Position numbers and translations under genes: made by a program
Assembly (NCBI RefSeq): GCF_032818155.1
Contig: NZ_CP102589.1
Coordinates: forward strand, 1,536,001 to 1,600,000
DNA from: Niallia taxi
GTDB lineage: Bacteria > Bacillota > Bacilli > Bacillales > Cytobacillaceae
Reading direction: 5' to 3'
DNA: 64,000 nucleotides
Part shown: in pieces, positions 46,180-57,211 of the stretch
Layout: each line of letters begins with the position of its first letter
How positions within the stretch are numbered: the stretch's first letter is position 1
The notes under the pieces: generated by a model
The model's input: the letters and a program-made list of their open reading frames with translations, nothing else
Databases searched by the model: none
Told to the model about the DNA's origin: nothing

Positions 46180-46208
46180 GGTAGAGCATCACTCTAACCT
46201 CATTTTCC
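46171..46208. terminator. Bidirectional hairpin overlapping two convergent stop codons
   Basis: Perfect 12-bp arms GGAAAATGAGGT / ACCTCATTTTCC extended by AGAG/CTCT. The DUF421 stop TGA lies in the left arm and the spoVB stop in the right arm. As a result both proteins end Gly-Lys. Confidence 0.75.
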
Positions 46209-47750
46209 TGTTAATATTGGCCCTATCCAGGGAATTCGTCTAATATCTTCTTTTTTGAGGAGCTTAAATACAAAAAGCAAAATCAAATACAACAGGCTGA
46301 TAATGATCGTATCAGTGGATACCATTAATACTAGGCTGTCTGTCCATGCCCATTTTGCTAAAACAGTTCCCGTGTAGCCGACAACAAATATGACGGCAAT
46401 CATTTTGACATAGTCCTTAACATAGATAGAAAAGCCGATTGATTTGGCGATTGTTGCGAAATGTAGCATTGTTACAAGCACAAACCCAACAATTAAAGCA
46501 ATTGCCACACCATAAATTCCAAACTCTGGTCTGCTCGCAAGGAGCAGGATTACTCCTGTTTTTACAGCTGCACCAATAAAGCTGTTAATCATAGCAGCTC
46601 TTGCTAAATTTAATGCTTGCAGGGCTGCTTGAAGAGGGCCTTGGTAGTAATTTAAGATAAAAAAAGGTGCCATTAACAATATGAAGGTTGTACCTTTCGT
46701 GCTGCCATACATTACTGTCATTAACGGTTCAGCTAATACATAAATCACAATGACAGCTAGTCCCCCTGTCATAAAAGTAAATCTTAATGCCTGTTGCAGT
46801 AAATAGTCGATTTTATGCTTCTGTCCGCTCGCGTTTGCTTCACTTATAGCAGGTACTAGTGAGGTGGAAAGGGATTGTGTAAAAAAAGAAGGAAGCATAA
46901 GCAATGGCAAGGCAAATCCTGTTAATACCCCATACTGCTTTGTTGCATTAACTGCAGTCAGACCGGCTAAAGCCAGACTTTGCGCTACAACGATAGGCTC
47001 TAGAAACCATGCCACACTTCCAATCATCCTGCTGCCTGTTGTCGGCAAGGCAATTTGCATAAGCTCTTGAAAGGTGTTTTTTCCCTTCACCATATACTGC
47101 AAAAACTTGTTCCGTAGAGAAAAGCCTTTTTTCCATTTGAAGGAAGTTAGCAAATAGAGCAGGGAAGCCAATTCTCCAATAACACCTGCAAGCATCGCTC
47201 CTGCTGCTGCATATTCAATTCCCATCGGCAAAAATGCCTTTGTAAGGACTGCAATAAGAGTAATGCGGATGACTTGTTCAATCACCTGCGAAACAGCTGC
47301 AGGCTTCATTGTTTGCTTACCTTGAAAATAGCCCCTTAATACAGATGAGACAGCAATGATAGGAATAATTGGGGCAATTGCCATCATCGGTATTAATGTT
47401 CTGCTGTCATTAAATAATGTTTCTGCCAAAAATGGAGCAAGCAAATATAAAAGCGGTGTAAAAACCAATGCTAGTCCAAGTGTTGTCGACAAAGCCACGA
47501 CAAGAATTGATTTGACTTTGCGATGGTTTCCTTCCGCATATGCTTCTGCTACATTTTTTGAAATGGCTACAGGCAGTCCAAGCTGTGTGATGGTCACGAC
47601 TAAAATTAATGTGGGATATACCATCATATAAAGCCCGACTCCATCCTCCCCGATAAACCGGGCAATGACGATGCGATTGATGAAACCTAATACTCTTGTG
47701 ATGAGCCCTGCTGCTAGCAGTATAATGGTGCCTTGTAAAAACTTAGACAT
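46200..47750 (-). CDS. spoVB: Stage V sporulation protein B (MurJ-like flippase family)
   Basis: 516 aa from the ATG at 47750 (MSKFLQGTIILLAAGLITRVLGFINR); 14 upstream in-frame codons to 47792 are not needed. About 14 membrane helices of the MOP/MATE-like polysaccharide transporter family. In B. subtilis SpoVB is needed for cortex synthesis, probably moving lipid-linked precursors across the outer forespore membrane. B. subtilis length is 518. Convergent with the DUF421 gene and divergent from comN. Confidence 0.95.
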   Translation of the reverse strand: MSKFLQGTIILLAAGLITRVLGFINRIVIARFIGEDGVGLYMMVYPTLILVVTITQLGLPVAISKNVAEAYAEGNHRKVKSILVVALSTTLGLALVFTPLLYLLAPFLAETLFNDSRTLIPMMAIAPIIPIIAVSSVLRGYFQGKQTMKPAAVSQVIEQVIRITLIAVLTKAFLPMGIEYAAAGAMLAGVIGELASLLYLLTSFKWKKGFSLRNKFLQYMVKGKNTFQELMQIALPTTGSRMIGSVAWFLEPIVVAQSLALAGLTAVNATKQYGVLTGFALPLLMLPSFFTQSLSTSLVPAISEANASGQKHKIDYLLQQALRFTFMTGGLAVIVIYVLAEPLMTVMYGSTKGTTFILLMAPFFILNYYQGPLQAALQALNLARAAMINSFIGAAVKTGVILLLASRPEFGIYGVAIALIVGFVLVTMLHFATIAKSIGFSIYVKDYVKMIAVIFVVGYTGTVLAKWAWTDSLVLMVSTDTIIISLLYLILLFVFKLLKKEDIRRIPWIGPILTGK

Positions 47751-47957
47751 TCTATTTCCCTGCCTTCTCAAATAACGAATAATGCTATACAATTAACTAT
47801 ATGCATCCATGTGGACAAAGCATGACAAGTATATAAATGAATTTCAGAAAAGAGCAGGCTTATAAATAAGGGGGAACGCTGCCATTAAGTTAATGGTATA
47901 AAAGGTGTTTATGATACGAGATAAAGGACCATCATGTTAAAGGAGCTGTTATAAAAG

Positions 47958-48257
47958 ATGCCATCAGAGCATTTATATGATCATTTTCGCCATCAAGTAA
48001 AGCCAGCGCTAAAGAGCAAGCTGGAGGAGTTCCATCTGTTAGGCTATGACACGATAGATGAGGGTGAATTATGGTTCTTCTTAACAAAGAAGAAGTGGAA
48101 GAAGCCGTCAAGCGATTACAGAATTGCAGAGATTGTTCAGGATGTGATGAATGTTAAGGTCGTAGACTTTATGAATTTTGCGACATTGGAAGCTTATAAG
48201 GCAGATGACTATTTTGCAACGCTAACAGAAGAGGAAAAAAAGGAGCTGCTTAAGTAG
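47958..48257 (+). CDS. comN: Post-transcriptional regulator ComN (YrzD)
   Basis: 99 aa, soluble, Lys/Glu-rich. Pattern LEEFHLLGYDTIDEGELWFFLTKKKWKK and DVMNVKVVDFMNFATLEAY fits the ComN family. In B. subtilis ComN binds comE mRNA to promote its accumulation and localises with DivIVA. Position between spoVB and secDF is conserved. AAGGAG lies 12 nt from the ATG, rather far, but no better start is in frame. Confidence 0.88.
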   Translation: MPSEHLYDHFRHQVKPALKSKLEEFHLLGYDTIDEGELWFFLTKKKWKKPSSDYRIAEIVQDVMNVKVVDFMNFATLEAYKADDYFATLTEEEKKELLK

Positions 48258-48517
48258 ATTCTTTCCTGCTAATTGTGAAGTTTTTGTGAAGACAAAGGAT
48301 AATTTTTAGTACAAATTGACAGCAATCATAAACTGTTTCATAATGTTTTATTATAGAAGAAGAATATCTCACTATCTCTATCTATTTGTATGCAAAAAGG
48401 AATTTTAGAATATTGTTTGCCGTCCTGCTAGAGCTGTAAGGATGGCTTAAGCTTGTCAAGGGTGTGTCTTTAATGCTTTAACATACACCTTTAAGAACCA
48501 AGGAGGAAAAATACATA

Positions 48518-50770
48518 ATGGTAAAGCGGAGCAGAATAGTTGCCTTCCTATTAATTGTAGTTGTTTTTGCAGGGTTAATGGGAGGAACAACAAATAATAT
48601 TTTAAAGGATATTAAACTTGGTCTCGATCTCCAAGGGGGGTTTGAGGTTCTTTATGAAGTGACACCAATTGACAAAAGCCAGAAAATCAATGAGGACATT
48701 CTCAACAGTACGGCTAAAGCACTCGATAAAAGGATTAACGTTCTTGGTGTAAGTGAACCAATTATCCAAATCGAAGGGAAGGACCGCGTCCGCGTCCAGC
48801 TTGCAGGTGTAACGGACCAAAATAAGGCAAGGGAGCTTTTGTCAACAGAAGCAAACCTGTCATTCCGGGATATTAATGATAAAGAGCTGATGGACGGTTC
48901 TGATTTAGTCGAAGGCGGAGCTGACCAGGCTTTTGATCAAAACGGCAAGCCAAGTGTTACTCTTAAGCTTAAAAGTGCAGAAAAGTTTAAAGATGTAACA
49001 ACAGAAGTGCTTGGAAATCCGCTCGTCATTTGGCTTGATTATGAAGATGGCGATTCCTATGCGGATGAAGCTGCAAAAGCTGATCCAAAATTCTTATCGA
49101 ACCCGATGGTTAGCAATGTATTAAATACAGATACAGTCTCGATTACAGGAAACTTCACAGTCCAGGAAGCTAAAACATTAGCTGACTTGCTGAACGCAGG
49201 TGCACTTCCAGTTAAATTGACGGAAGTATATTCTACAAGTGTTGGAGCACAGTTTGGTGATGAAGCACTGAAAGATACAGTATTTGCAGGTATTGTCGGT
49301 GTTGGACTTGTCTTCTTGTTCATGCTGTTCTACTATCGTTTGCCAGGTTTAATTGCGATTATTACTCTTTCTGTTTTTGTGTATTTGAACCTGCTCGTTC
49401 TTGACTTGATGAACGGGGTGCTGACACTGCCTGGAATCGCTGCGATTATACTCGGCGTAGGTATGGCGGTAGATGCCAACATCATCACATATGAACGGAT
49501 TAAGGATGAGCTTAAAGTTGGAAAAACCCTGAAATCGGCATACCAAGCAGGTAACAAAAACTCGATTTCAACTATTATTGACGCCAACCTTACAACCATT
49601 CTTGCATCTATCATTTTATTTGCATATGGTACAAGCTCTGTCAGAGGATTTGCGACATTGTTGATTGTGAGCATCCTTGTGAGCTTTATCACGGCTGTTT
49701 ATGGAACAAGATTGTTGCTTGGACTTATCGTTAACAGCAAAGCGTTCAATAAAAAGCTGTCATGGTTTGGTGTAAATAAAAAGGATATTAAGCATATTGG
49801 CGAAAACTATGACACACTTACATTGCCGACAAAGTTTGATCGTATTGACTTTGTAAAATACAAAAACATTTTCTTTACTGTTTCAAGTGTGCTCGTGGTT
49901 GCTGGTATCATTGTAATTGCTGTATTCAGACTTAATCTTGGTATCGACTTCTCAGCAGGTTCAAGGATTGAAATTTCCTCAGATAAGGCATTAACGACAG
50001 CAGAGGTGCAAGCTGATTTGGATGCACTAAATATACAGGCTGAGGATATTACCCTTTCAGGAGATAACAATGAAAAAGCGGCAATTCGCATAAAAGGTGA
50101 TGATTTGAGCCAAAAGAAAGTGGCTGAATTAAAAACGGCTATGCATGATAAATACGGTACCGATCCGAATATCAGCACTGTTTCGCCTACAGTCGGAAAA
50201 GAATTAGCCAAAAATGCTTTCTATGCCATCATTTTGGCATCATTAGGTATCATCCTTTATGTAACGATACGTTTTGAAATATATATGGCATTGGCTTCCA
50301 TCATTGCATTGCTTCATGATGCGTTCTTTATTATTGTAATCTTCAGCTTCACACGTCTTGAAGTGGACATTACCTTTATCGCTGCAGTGCTGACAATTGT
50401 CGGTTATTCTATCAATGACACGATTGTTACGTTTGACCGTATCCGAGAAAACCTTGTGAAGAAGAAAAGAATCAAAACAGCACAGGAAATCAAGGATATT
50501 ATTAACACAAGTATTCGCCAAACGTTCACACGCTCACTCAATACGGTTCTTACAGTTGTTATCTGTGTGATTGCCCTGTTGATTTTCGGAAGCGAGTCTA
50601 TCAGAAACTTCTCATTAGCATTATTGATTGGTTTAATTGGCGGAGCATATTCTTCTATCTTCATTGCCTCTCAATTATGGTATGTATGGAAGAAGAAAGA
50701 GCTTAAGAAAAAAGGCGTTCTGATTACAGTGAAAGAAAAACGAAAAAACTCAGATGAGCCACAAGTATAA
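48518..50770 (+). CDS. secDF: Fused protein translocase subunit SecDF
   Basis: 750 aa; SecD and SecF are fused as in Bacillus. SecD half: helix 1, DLQGGFEVLYEV, P1 domain, then helices with LPGIAAIILGVGMAVDANIITYERI. SecF half: helix at about 450, LGIDFSAGSRIEI, and TIVGYSINDTIVTFDRIREN. Twelve membrane helices expected. It uses the proton gradient to help secreted proteins leave SecYEG. AAGGAGG site. In the 260-nt gap before it a weak stem (AAGGGTGTGT / ATACACCTTT, about 48458-48492) is all I see. Confidence 0.98.
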   Translation: MVKRSRIVAFLLIVVVFAGLMGGTTNNILKDIKLGLDLQGGFEVLYEVTPIDKSQKINEDILNSTAKALDKRINVLGVSEPIIQIEGKDRVRVQLAGVTDQNKARELLSTEANLSFRDINDKELMDGSDLVEGGADQAFDQNGKPSVTLKLKSAEKFKDVTTEVLGNPLVIWLDYEDGDSYADEAAKADPKFLSNPMVSNVLNTDTVSITGNFTVQEAKTLADLLNAGALPVKLTEVYSTSVGAQFGDEALKDTVFAGIVGVGLVFLFMLFYYRLPGLIAIITLSVFVYLNLLVLDLMNGVLTLPGIAAIILGVGMAVDANIITYERIKDELKVGKTLKSAYQAGNKNSISTIIDANLTTILASIILFAYGTSSVRGFATLLIVSILVSFITAVYGTRLLLGLIVNSKAFNKKLSWFGVNKKDIKHIGENYDTLTLPTKFDRIDFVKYKNIFFTVSSVLVVAGIIVIAVFRLNLGIDFSAGSRIEISSDKALTTAEVQADLDALNIQAEDITLSGDNNEKAAIRIKGDDLSQKKVAELKTAMHDKYGTDPNISTVSPTVGKELAKNAFYAIILASLGIILYVTIRFEIYMALASIIALLHDAFFIIVIFSFTRLEVDITFIAAVLTIVGYSINDTIVTFDRIRENLVKKKRIKTAQEIKDIINTSIRQTFTRSLNTVLTVVICVIALLIFGSESIRNFSLALLIGLIGGAYSSIFIASQLWYVWKKKELKKKGVLITVKEKRKNSDEPQV

Positions 50771-50775
50771 TGAAT

Positions 50776-50808
50776 AAACAGGACCTTTTTAAGGGGTCCT
50801 GTTTTTTT
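50776..50808 (+). terminator. Terminator after secDF
   Basis: 10-bp stem AAACAGGACC / GGTCCTGTTT followed by a run of T. Confidence 0.87.
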
Positions 50809-50898
50809 GTGGTTATTGCTCTTTTAAAAAAACATGTTTTGAAGAATTGTTATTAAGGGAAAGTTATCTAGAAGAACTATATTTTTTGGAGGGTATTT

Positions 50899-51222
50899 AT
50901 GAAAATACAGTGGAATTTATTATTTGGAATTATTTTTGCCGTTATTGTGGCAGTATTTGCCGTTATTAATGTCGATTCCGTTACGGTCAACTATTTATTC
51001 GGAACAGGACAATGGCCGCTTATCCTTGTTATCCTGATTTCTGTTTTGCTGGGCGGCTTAATGATCGGCTCTGCCGGCTTAATTAAAATTTATTCACTGC
51101 AAAGAAAGTGGAAGGCTGCTGTTAAGGAAAAAGAAGCCTTGCAATTACGAGTGCAGGAGCTTGAATCATTTGAGTCTGGCAGCACAGAAATTGTTGATCC
51201 AATTTCTATAAAATCCAAATAA
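50899..51222 (+). CDS. LapA-domain membrane protein (YrvD-like)
   Basis: 107 aa. Two membrane helices (about 6-28 and 40-64) and a C-terminal coiled coil (KWKAAVKEKEALQLRVQELESF), matching the LapA_dom/DUF1049 family. In Gram-negatives LapA works in LPS assembly; the Bacillus role is unknown. TGGAGGG site. Monocistronic: terminators lie on both sides. Conserved position between secDF and recJ. Confidence 0.9.
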   Translation: MKIQWNLLFGIIFAVIVAVFAVINVDSVTVNYLFGTGQWPLILVILISVLLGGLMIGSAGLIKIYSLQRKWKAAVKEKEALQLRVQELESFESGSTEIVDPISIKSK

Positions 51223-51232
51223 TCATTATGTC

Positions 51233-51266
51233 AAAAAGCTTATGCCTTTTATGCGTAAGCTTTTTT
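51233..51266 (+). terminator. Terminator after the LapA-domain gene
   Basis: 13-bp stem AAAAAGCTTATGC / GCGTAAGCTTTTT (one G-U pair), then TTTTTT. Confidence 0.83.
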
Positions 51267-51313
51267 CTGTGTCATTTAGTAATGGGAGCGCCTCCTTCTT
51301 CCACTATCAAACA

Positions 51314-51342
51314 TTGAAAGGAACACCTCTAACTTGTATAAT
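51314..51342 (+). promoter_or_regulatory. Sigma-A promoter of recJ-apt
   Basis: TTGAAA at 51314-51319 and perfect TATAAT at 51337-51342 with a 17-bp spacer, only 20 nt before the recJ start. Confidence 0.8.
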
Positions 51343-51361
51343 GATAGATTGAGGTGATATG

Positions 51362-53725
51362 ATGCTGCATTCAAAAACTAGATGGATTGTAGAAGACAAA
51401 GATAAGAAAGATGCTGCAATACTTGCAGACCAGTTGAAAATCACACCTCTTGTAGCAAGTTTACTAGTAAACAGAGGATATGATAACCGCGAAAAAGCGG
51501 AGAATTTTTTATACAGCATAGACAATTTTCATGACCCATTCCTAATGAAGGGGATGGATATAGCAGTCAAACGAATAAAGGAAGCAATAGAAAAAAGGGA
51601 ACCAATCCTCATCTTTGGTGATTACGATGCGGATGGTGTAACAAGCACTACGGTCATGATGAAAACGTTGCAGGATATGGGAGCAGATGTGCAATTTTAT
51701 ATCCCCAACCGTTTCACAGAAGGCTATGGTCCTAATGAAGGGGCATTCCGGTATGCCTCAAGTATTGGTATTAAGCTGATTATAACAGTGGATACTGGCA
51801 TAGCAGCAGTAAAGGAAGCAGATGTTGCTAAAGAGCTAGGAATTGATTATATCGTAACAGATCACCATGAACCAGGTCCTGTGCTGCCTGATGCAATGGC
51901 CATTATTCATCCAAGACTTGAAGGAAGTGACTATCCGTTTCATGAGCTTGCAGGTGTTGGTGTTGCTTTAAAGGTTGCTCATGCACTGTACGGAGAGCTT
52001 CCTGAACAGCTTCTGCAATTTGCTGCTATTGGAACGATTGCCGATCTTGTTTCTCTGACAGGGGAAAACAGAGCTATTGCAAAGCTTGGAATTAAAAAGT
52101 TGAAGCAAACAACTAATACTGGCTTGAAGGCACTACTGAAGCAGATGAATACAGAAGCAAGTGGGATAGATGAAGAAACAATCGGCTTTATGATTGCGCC
52201 GCGCATTAATGCAGTCGGCAGATTAGACAGTGCAGATCCTGCAGTTGAGCTGCTGTTAACAGATGACCCTGACATTGCTGCATCTCTTGCTGAAGAGATG
52301 GAAGCGACAAATAAGGAAAGACAAGCAATTGTTAACCAAATTACCGAAGAAGCGATGGAACAGGTAGAATCCTTATATCCGCTCAAAGATAACAGGGTGC
52401 TTATCGTTGGGAAAGAGGGCTGGAATCCTGGCGTAGTTGGTATTGTTGCTTCAAGACTTGTAGAGAAGTACTACAGGCCGACAATCGTGCTTGGTTTTGA
52501 CCAGGAAAAAGGAATTGCAAAAGGATCTGCACGCAGTATTGCCGGTTTTGATTTGTATCAGAATCTGTCAACGTGCAGGGAGCTTCTGCCTCACTTCGGA
52601 GGACATCCAATGGCTGCGGGTATGACATTAGCGAGTGAGGATGTGGAGGAGCTCAGAGAACGTCTCAATAGTCTTGCATTTGAACAGCTTAAGCCGGAAG
52701 ATTTAATTCCACTCACAGCGGTTGATATGAAAATTGACTTAAAGGAGGCCCATTTAAGTGCAATTGAAGAAATGCAGCTGCTTGCGCCATTTGGGGTTGA
52801 TAATGCCAAGCCGCGTATTTTGATTGAGCATGTTGAAATTGGCACAATAAGAAAAATAGGGGCAAACCAAAATCATCTTAAGCTGCAATTTGTCAAGGAA
52901 GAAAGCAACCTGGATGGCATTGGCTTTGGAATCGGTGAACTATATGACCATATATCACCAAGTGCAAAGCTTTCTGTATTAGGACAGCTTTCCATTAACG
53001 AATGGAATAATATTAAAAAACCGCAAATATTCATCCAGGATATTGCTGTAAATCATTGGCAGCTTTTTGATTATCGGGGAATTCGTAATATGGAGAAGCT
53101 TGAAGCGGCCATTCCGGCAGATAGTGCGACATGGATTTTCTTTAATAAAGAGTCTGTAACAGAGGAATTGGTAAAGCTAATCAAGGATTATAAAATAATC
53201 GAAAATCTTGATGACGCAGCATCCTTTCAAACAGATAATCGCATACTAGTATTGGCAGACTTTCCGAGCAATAAAGAGATTGTACAGCAATTATTATCAA
53301 GCTCTGCTCCAGAGCGGATTTATGCAAGCTTTTATAAGCAGGATAGCGACTTTTTCAGCACAATGCCGACAAGGGATCATTTCAAATGGTTTTATTCCTT
53401 TCTTGCCAAACAAAATGGTTTTGACCTTAAAAGATATGGTGGAGAGCTGGCAAAACGGCAAGGTTGGAGTAAAGAAACAATTGTTTTTATGTCAAAGGTG
53501 TTTTTTGAGCTGAATTTTGTTACAATGAAGGATGGGTTTATTTCGCTGAATAAGAATAGCAATAGAAGGGATTTAACAGAGTCTCCTTCTTTTCAACAGA
53601 AACAAGCACAATTTTCGCTCGAAAATGAATTAATATACTCGTCTTATGAGCAATTAAAGAATTGGTTTGATCTTATTCTTCAGAAATCCGTTAAGAATGA
53701 GGAGGAAGTGCAAGAATGGATTTAA
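51362..53725 (+). CDS. recJ: Single-stranded-DNA-specific exonuclease RecJ
   Basis: 787 aa. DHH domain motifs: [12 protein letters not shown] (about 80-91), VTDHHEPGP (about 167-175) and the DHHA1 region with [11 protein letters not shown] (about 416-426); OB domain follows, and a C-terminal extension of about 220 residues is typical of Bacillus RecJ. 5'-3' exonuclease in recombination and mismatch repair. Two adjacent ATGs exist; the second (51362) has the better spacing from GAGGTG. Overlaps apt by 10 bp. Confidence 0.97.
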   Translation: MLHSKTRWIVEDKDKKDAAILADQLKITPLVASLLVNRGYDNREKAENFLYSIDNFHDPFLMKGMDIAVKRIKEAIEKREPILIFGDYDADGVTSTTVMMKTLQDMGADVQFYIPNRFTEGYGPNEGAFRYASSIGIKLIITVDTGIAAVKEADVAKELGIDYIVTDHHEPGPVLPDAMAIIHPRLEGSDYPFHELAGVGVALKVAHALYGELPEQLLQFAAIGTIADLVSLTGENRAIAKLGIKKLKQTTNTGLKALLKQMNTEASGIDEETIGFMIAPRINAVGRLDSADPAVELLLTDDPDIAASLAEEMEATNKERQAIVNQITEEAMEQVESLYPLKDNRVLIVGKEGWNPGVVGIVASRLVEKYYRPTIVLGFDQEKGIAKGSARSIAGFDLYQNLSTCRELLPHFGGHPMAAGMTLASEDVEELRERLNSLAFEQLKPEDLIPLTAVDMKIDLKEAHLSAIEEMQLLAPFGVDNAKPRILIEHVEIGTIRKIGANQNHLKLQFVKEESNLDGIGFGIGELYDHISPSAKLSVLGQLSINEWNNIKKPQIFIQDIAVNHWQLFDYRGIRNMEKLEAAIPADSATWIFFNKESVTEELVKLIKDYKIIENLDDAASFQTDNRILVLADFPSNKEIVQQLLSSSAPERIYASFYKQDSDFFSTMPTRDHFKWFYSFLAKQNGFDLKRYGGELAKRQGWSKETIVFMSKVFFELNFVTMKDGFISLNKNSNRRDLTESPSFQQKQAQFSLENELIYSSYEQLKNWFDLILQKSVKNEEEVQEWI

Positions 53726-54228
53726 AACAGTACGTAACAATTGTGGAAGATTGGCCAAAACCAGGCATTCGTTTCAAAGATATCACTACACTTATGGATA
53801 ATGGTGAAGCATATAGATACGCAACAAACCAGATTGTAGAGTATGCGAAAGAAAAGGAAATCGATATTGTTGTCGGACCAGAAGCACGCGGCTTTATTAT
53901 CGGCTGTCCTGTCGCTTATTCTTTAGGTGTGGGCTTTGCACCAGTTCGTAAGGAAGGAAAGCTGCCAAGAGAAACAATCAAGGTTTCTTACGGTCTAGAA
54001 TACGGCAAGGATGTTTTGACAATCCATAAGGATGCAATTAAACCAGGTCAAAGAGTGCTTATTACAGATGATTTGCTAGCAACAGGCGGAACAATTGATG
54101 CTACAATTAAGCTTGTAGAAGAACTTGGCGGTGTTGTAGCGGGAATTGCCTTCTTGATTGAATTGTCTTACCTTGAAGGACGCAAGAACCTTGACGGCTA
54201 CGATATTTTAACTTTAATGGAATATTGA
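53716..54228 (+). CDS. apt: Adenine phosphoribosyltransferase
   Basis: 170 aa, standard length. PRPP motif [16 protein letters not shown] (about 114-129), flexible loop [19 protein letters not shown], and early [14 protein letters not shown]. Converts adenine and PRPP to AMP. Located between recJ and relA, as in B. subtilis. GAGGAGG upstream inside the recJ end. Confidence 0.98.
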   Translation: MDLKQYVTIVEDWPKPGIRFKDITTLMDNGEAYRYATNQIVEYAKEKEIDIVVGPEARGFIIGCPVAYSLGVGFAPVRKEGKLPRETIKVSYGLEYGKDVLTIHKDAIKPGQRVLITDDLLATGGTIDATIKLVEELGGVVAGIAFLIELSYLEGRKNLDGYDILTLMEY

Positions 54229-54236
54229 TTAATGAT

Positions 54237-54265
54237 AAAGAGCGCTGAAAATGCGCTCTTTTTTT
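54237..54265 (+). terminator. Terminator of recJ-apt
   Basis: Perfect 9-bp stem AAAGAGCGC / GCGCTCTTT with a 7-nt loop, then T run. Confidence 0.88.
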
Positions 54266-54358
54266 GTTTCTGTTTGTGTTGGGAAAAGAGTACATAGCAT
54301 GATTCGACTGCTTTCGACAAAATTTCTCTCTTTTTGCAAAAAAATTACATGGATTCTC

Positions 54359-54387
54359 TTTACATTCTTGCGCTTTTTTTTAATAAT
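54359..54387 (+). promoter_or_regulatory. Weak candidate promoter for relA
   Basis: TTTACA (54359-54364) and AATAAT (54382-54387) with 17-bp spacing, 142 nt before relA. The remaining gap (54266-54528) is AT-rich with nothing else recognised. Confidence 0.35.
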
Positions 54388-54528
54388 AGAAATAATCATT
54401 CTAAAATTGTTTTAATTCTATATATAAATTGCATGATGCAATATAAGGAAAAACATATAGCGGGATAGATAAATAGTCGGAATTATGATAAATTCTAAGA
54501 ATACACTCGGAATATGAAAGGTGATTAC

Positions 54529-56724
54529 ATGGCGAATGATCAAGTGTTAACCGCCGAACAAGTCATCGATAAGACAAGAGGATATTTAAACGAAGAGCAT
54601 ACGGAGTTCATACAAAAAGCCTATGAATTTGCCCAAAACGCTCATCGTGAACAATATAGAAAATCTGGTGAGCCATATATCATCCACCCTATTCAAGTGG
54701 CTGGAATTCTTGCTGATTTGCAAATGGATCCGGCTACAGTAGCTGCAGGTTTTCTCCATGATGTTGTTGAAGATACGGATATCACATTAGATGATATTAG
54801 TGATAGCTTTAGCAATGAAGTGGCCATGCTCGTTGACGGCGTTACAAAACTAGGGAAGATCAAATACAAATCCCACGAAGAACAGCAAGCAGAAAATCAT
54901 CGCAAAATGTTTGTAGCAATGGCGCAGGATATTAGGGTAATCCTAATCAAGCTTGCGGACAGGCTTCATAACATGCGCACATTAAAGCATCTACCTGCTG
55001 AAAAGCAGCGCCGCATTTCAAATGAAACGCTTGAAATTTTCGCACCTTTAGCCCACAGACTAGGGATATCTACAATTAAATGGGAGCTGGAAGATACAGC
55101 TCTGCGATACATGAATCCACAGCAATATTATCGAATTGTTAACTTAATGAAAAAGAAGCGCGCAGAGCGTGAACAATATTTGGAAGAAGTTGTTTCCGAA
55201 ATACGCGAAGGCACTGGTGAAGTGAAGATCCAGTCAGATATCTCGGGCAGACCAAAGCATATTTACAGCATCTATCGAAAAATGGTGCTGCAGAATAAGC
55301 AATTTAATGAGATATATGATTTGCTGGCAGTACGTATTGTCGTTAACAGCATTAAGGACTGTTACGCAGTACTTGGAATCATTCATACACGCTGGAAGCC
55401 TATGCCAGGCCGTTTCAAAGACTATATAGCTATGCCTAAGGCGAATATGTACCAATCCTTGCATACAACTGTTATCGGTCCGAAAGGGGACCCGCTTGAA
55501 GTTCAAATACGCACAACAGAGATGCACCGCATTGCAGAGTTCGGGATTGCGGCTCACTGGGCGTATAAAGAAGGAAAAACAGTCGATGAAGGCTCCTCCT
55601 TTGAAGAAAAGCTGTCATGGTTCAGGGAAATTCTTGATTTCCAAGAAGACAGTATTAATGCAGAGGAATTTATGGAAAGTCTGAAAATCGATTTGTTCTC
55701 TGACATGGTATTTGTGTTCACACCTAAAGGCGATGTATTTGAACTGCCTTCAGGCTCTGTTCCAATTGATTTCGCATACCGGATTCACTCCGAAATCGGC
55801 AATAAAACAATTGGTGCAAAGGTTAATGGAAAGATGGTTACGCTTGATTACAAGTTGAAGACTGGCGATATAGTCGAAATCCATACGAGCAAGCATTCCT
55901 ATGGACCTAGCCAAGACTGGATTAAAATCGCTCAGACATCACAAGCAAAAAATAAAATCAGACAGTTCTTCAAAAAGCAGCGTAAAGAAGAAAATGTGGA
56001 AAAGGGCAAGGAGCTTGTCGAGAAAGAAATCCGCAATATGGAATTCGATCTGAAGGAAATCCTTACACCTGAAAATATTAAAACAGTGCTTGAAAAGTTC
56101 AATTTTGTTGGTGAAGAGGATATGTATGCCGCTGTTGGCTACAACGGTATTACCGCACTTCAAGTAGCGAACCGCCTAACGGAAAAATGGCGCAGGAAAC
56201 GGGATGCAGAGCAATCGGCAACTATTTCGAACGCTGTTGCTGAGCTTAAATCATTCCCAAGCACGAAAAAACGTGCTTCAGGTGTTCGTGTTACTGGAAT
56301 TGACAACCTGTTAATTAGGCTGTCTCGTTGCTGTAATCCTGTCCCAGGTGATGAAATCGTCGGATTTATCACAAAAGGGCGAGGTGTTTCTGTTCACCGC
56401 TCTGACTGTACGAATATTGATACAGAGGATGCTAAGGCGAGATTAATTCCTGTTGAGTGGGAAACAGCTTTAAATGACCGTAAGGAATATAATGTGGAAA
56501 TTGAGATAAGCGGATATGACAGAAGAGGACTTCTAAATGAAGTGCTTCAAGCTGTCAATGAATCGCAAACAAATATCTCTGCTGTATCAGGCAAGTCGGA
56601 CCGCAATAAGATGGCTACCATCACGATGTCAATTCTAATTCTTAACGTGAACCACCTGCATAAAGTGGTGGAAAGAATTAAACAAATACCTGATGTCTAT
56701 TCTGTCCGAAGAATTATGAACTAA
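54529..56724 (+). CDS. relA: Bifunctional (p)ppGpp synthetase/hydrolase RelA
   Basis: 731 aa. ATG at 54529 ([29 protein letters not shown] upstream) matches B. subtilis RelA; an ATG at 54514 is less likely. HD hydrolase domain with HDVVEDTD (about 75-82) is intact, synthetase domain ([35 protein letters not shown]), TGS ([22 protein letters not shown]) and C-terminal ACT ([20 protein letters not shown]). Makes and removes (p)ppGpp in response to uncharged tRNA. 11 nt before dtd. Confidence 0.98.
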   Translation: MANDQVLTAEQVIDKTRGYLNEEHTEFIQKAYEFAQNAHREQYRKSGEPYIIHPIQVAGILADLQMDPATVAAGFLHDVVEDTDITLDDISDSFSNEVAMLVDGVTKLGKIKYKSHEEQQAENHRKMFVAMAQDIRVILIKLADRLHNMRTLKHLPAEKQRRISNETLEIFAPLAHRLGISTIKWELEDTALRYMNPQQYYRIVNLMKKKRAEREQYLEEVVSEIREGTGEVKIQSDISGRPKHIYSIYRKMVLQNKQFNEIYDLLAVRIVVNSIKDCYAVLGIIHTRWKPMPGRFKDYIAMPKANMYQSLHTTVIGPKGDPLEVQIRTTEMHRIAEFGIAAHWAYKEGKTVDEGSSFEEKLSWFREILDFQEDSINAEEFMESLKIDLFSDMVFVFTPKGDVFELPSGSVPIDFAYRIHSEIGNKTIGAKVNGKMVTLDYKLKTGDIVEIHTSKHSYGPSQDWIKIAQTSQAKNKIRQFFKKQRKEENVEKGKELVEKEIRNMEFDLKEILTPENIKTVLEKFNFVGEEDMYAAVGYNGITALQVANRLTEKWRRKRDAEQSATISNAVAELKSFPSTKKRASGVRVTGIDNLLIRLSRCCNPVPGDEIVGFITKGRGVSVHRSDCTNIDTEDAKARLIPVEWETALNDRKEYNVEIEISGYDRRGLLNEVLQAVNESQTNISAVSGKSDRNKMATITMSILILNVNHLHKVVERIKQIPDVYSVRRIMN

Positions 56725-56735
56725 GGAGAAAAACC

Positions 56736-57176
56736 GTGCGTATTGTTTTGCAAAGAGTGAAAGAAGCAAAAGTGGAAGTGGAAGGGAAAACGGTAGGACA
56801 AATCGAGAAGGGCTATATGCTGCTAGTCGGTATCACTCATGATGACACACAGGAGGATGCTGCCAAGCTTGCAGATAAGATTGCCCATCTGCGCATTTTT
56901 GAGGATGCAGACGGAAAAATGAATCATAGTATTCAAGATGTCGAAGGCTCCATCCTGTCCGTTTCCCAGTTTACCCTGTATGGAGATACCCGGAAAGGGA
57001 GACGGCCAAACTTTATGAATGCTGCCAAACCGGATTATGCAAAAGATTTATACGATCAATTTAATGTATTGCTCAGTCAGAAGGGATTGCACGTCGAAAC
57101 AGGCGTTTTTGGGGCAATGATGGATGTTTCCTTGATTAATGATGGTCCTGTAACCCTTATCCTTGAGAATCAATAA
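56736..57176 (+). CDS. dtd: D-aminoacyl-tRNA deacylase
   Basis: 146 aa. GTG start, AAGGAG upstream. Catalytic signature [19 protein letters not shown] (about 75-93) and the Gly-cisPro motif NDGPVTLI at the C-terminus. Removes D-amino acids mischarged on tRNA. Co-transcribed with relA, as in B. subtilis. Confidence 0.97.
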   Translation: MRIVLQRVKEAKVEVEGKTVGQIEKGYMLLVGITHDDTQEDAAKLADKIAHLRIFEDADGKMNHSIQDVEGSILSVSQFTLYGDTRKGRRPNFMNAAKPDYAKDLYDQFNVLLSQKGLHVETGVFGAMMDVSLINDGPVTLILENQ

Positions 57177-57182
57177 AAAAAC

Positions 57183-57211
57183 CCGTTCCAATGAGGAACG
57201 GATTTTTTTTT
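57183..57211. terminator. Terminator between dtd and the amidase gene
   Basis: 7-bp stem CCGTTCC / GGAACGG with AATGA loop, flanked by A run on the left and T run on the right, so it can serve both convergent genes. Confidence 0.82.
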
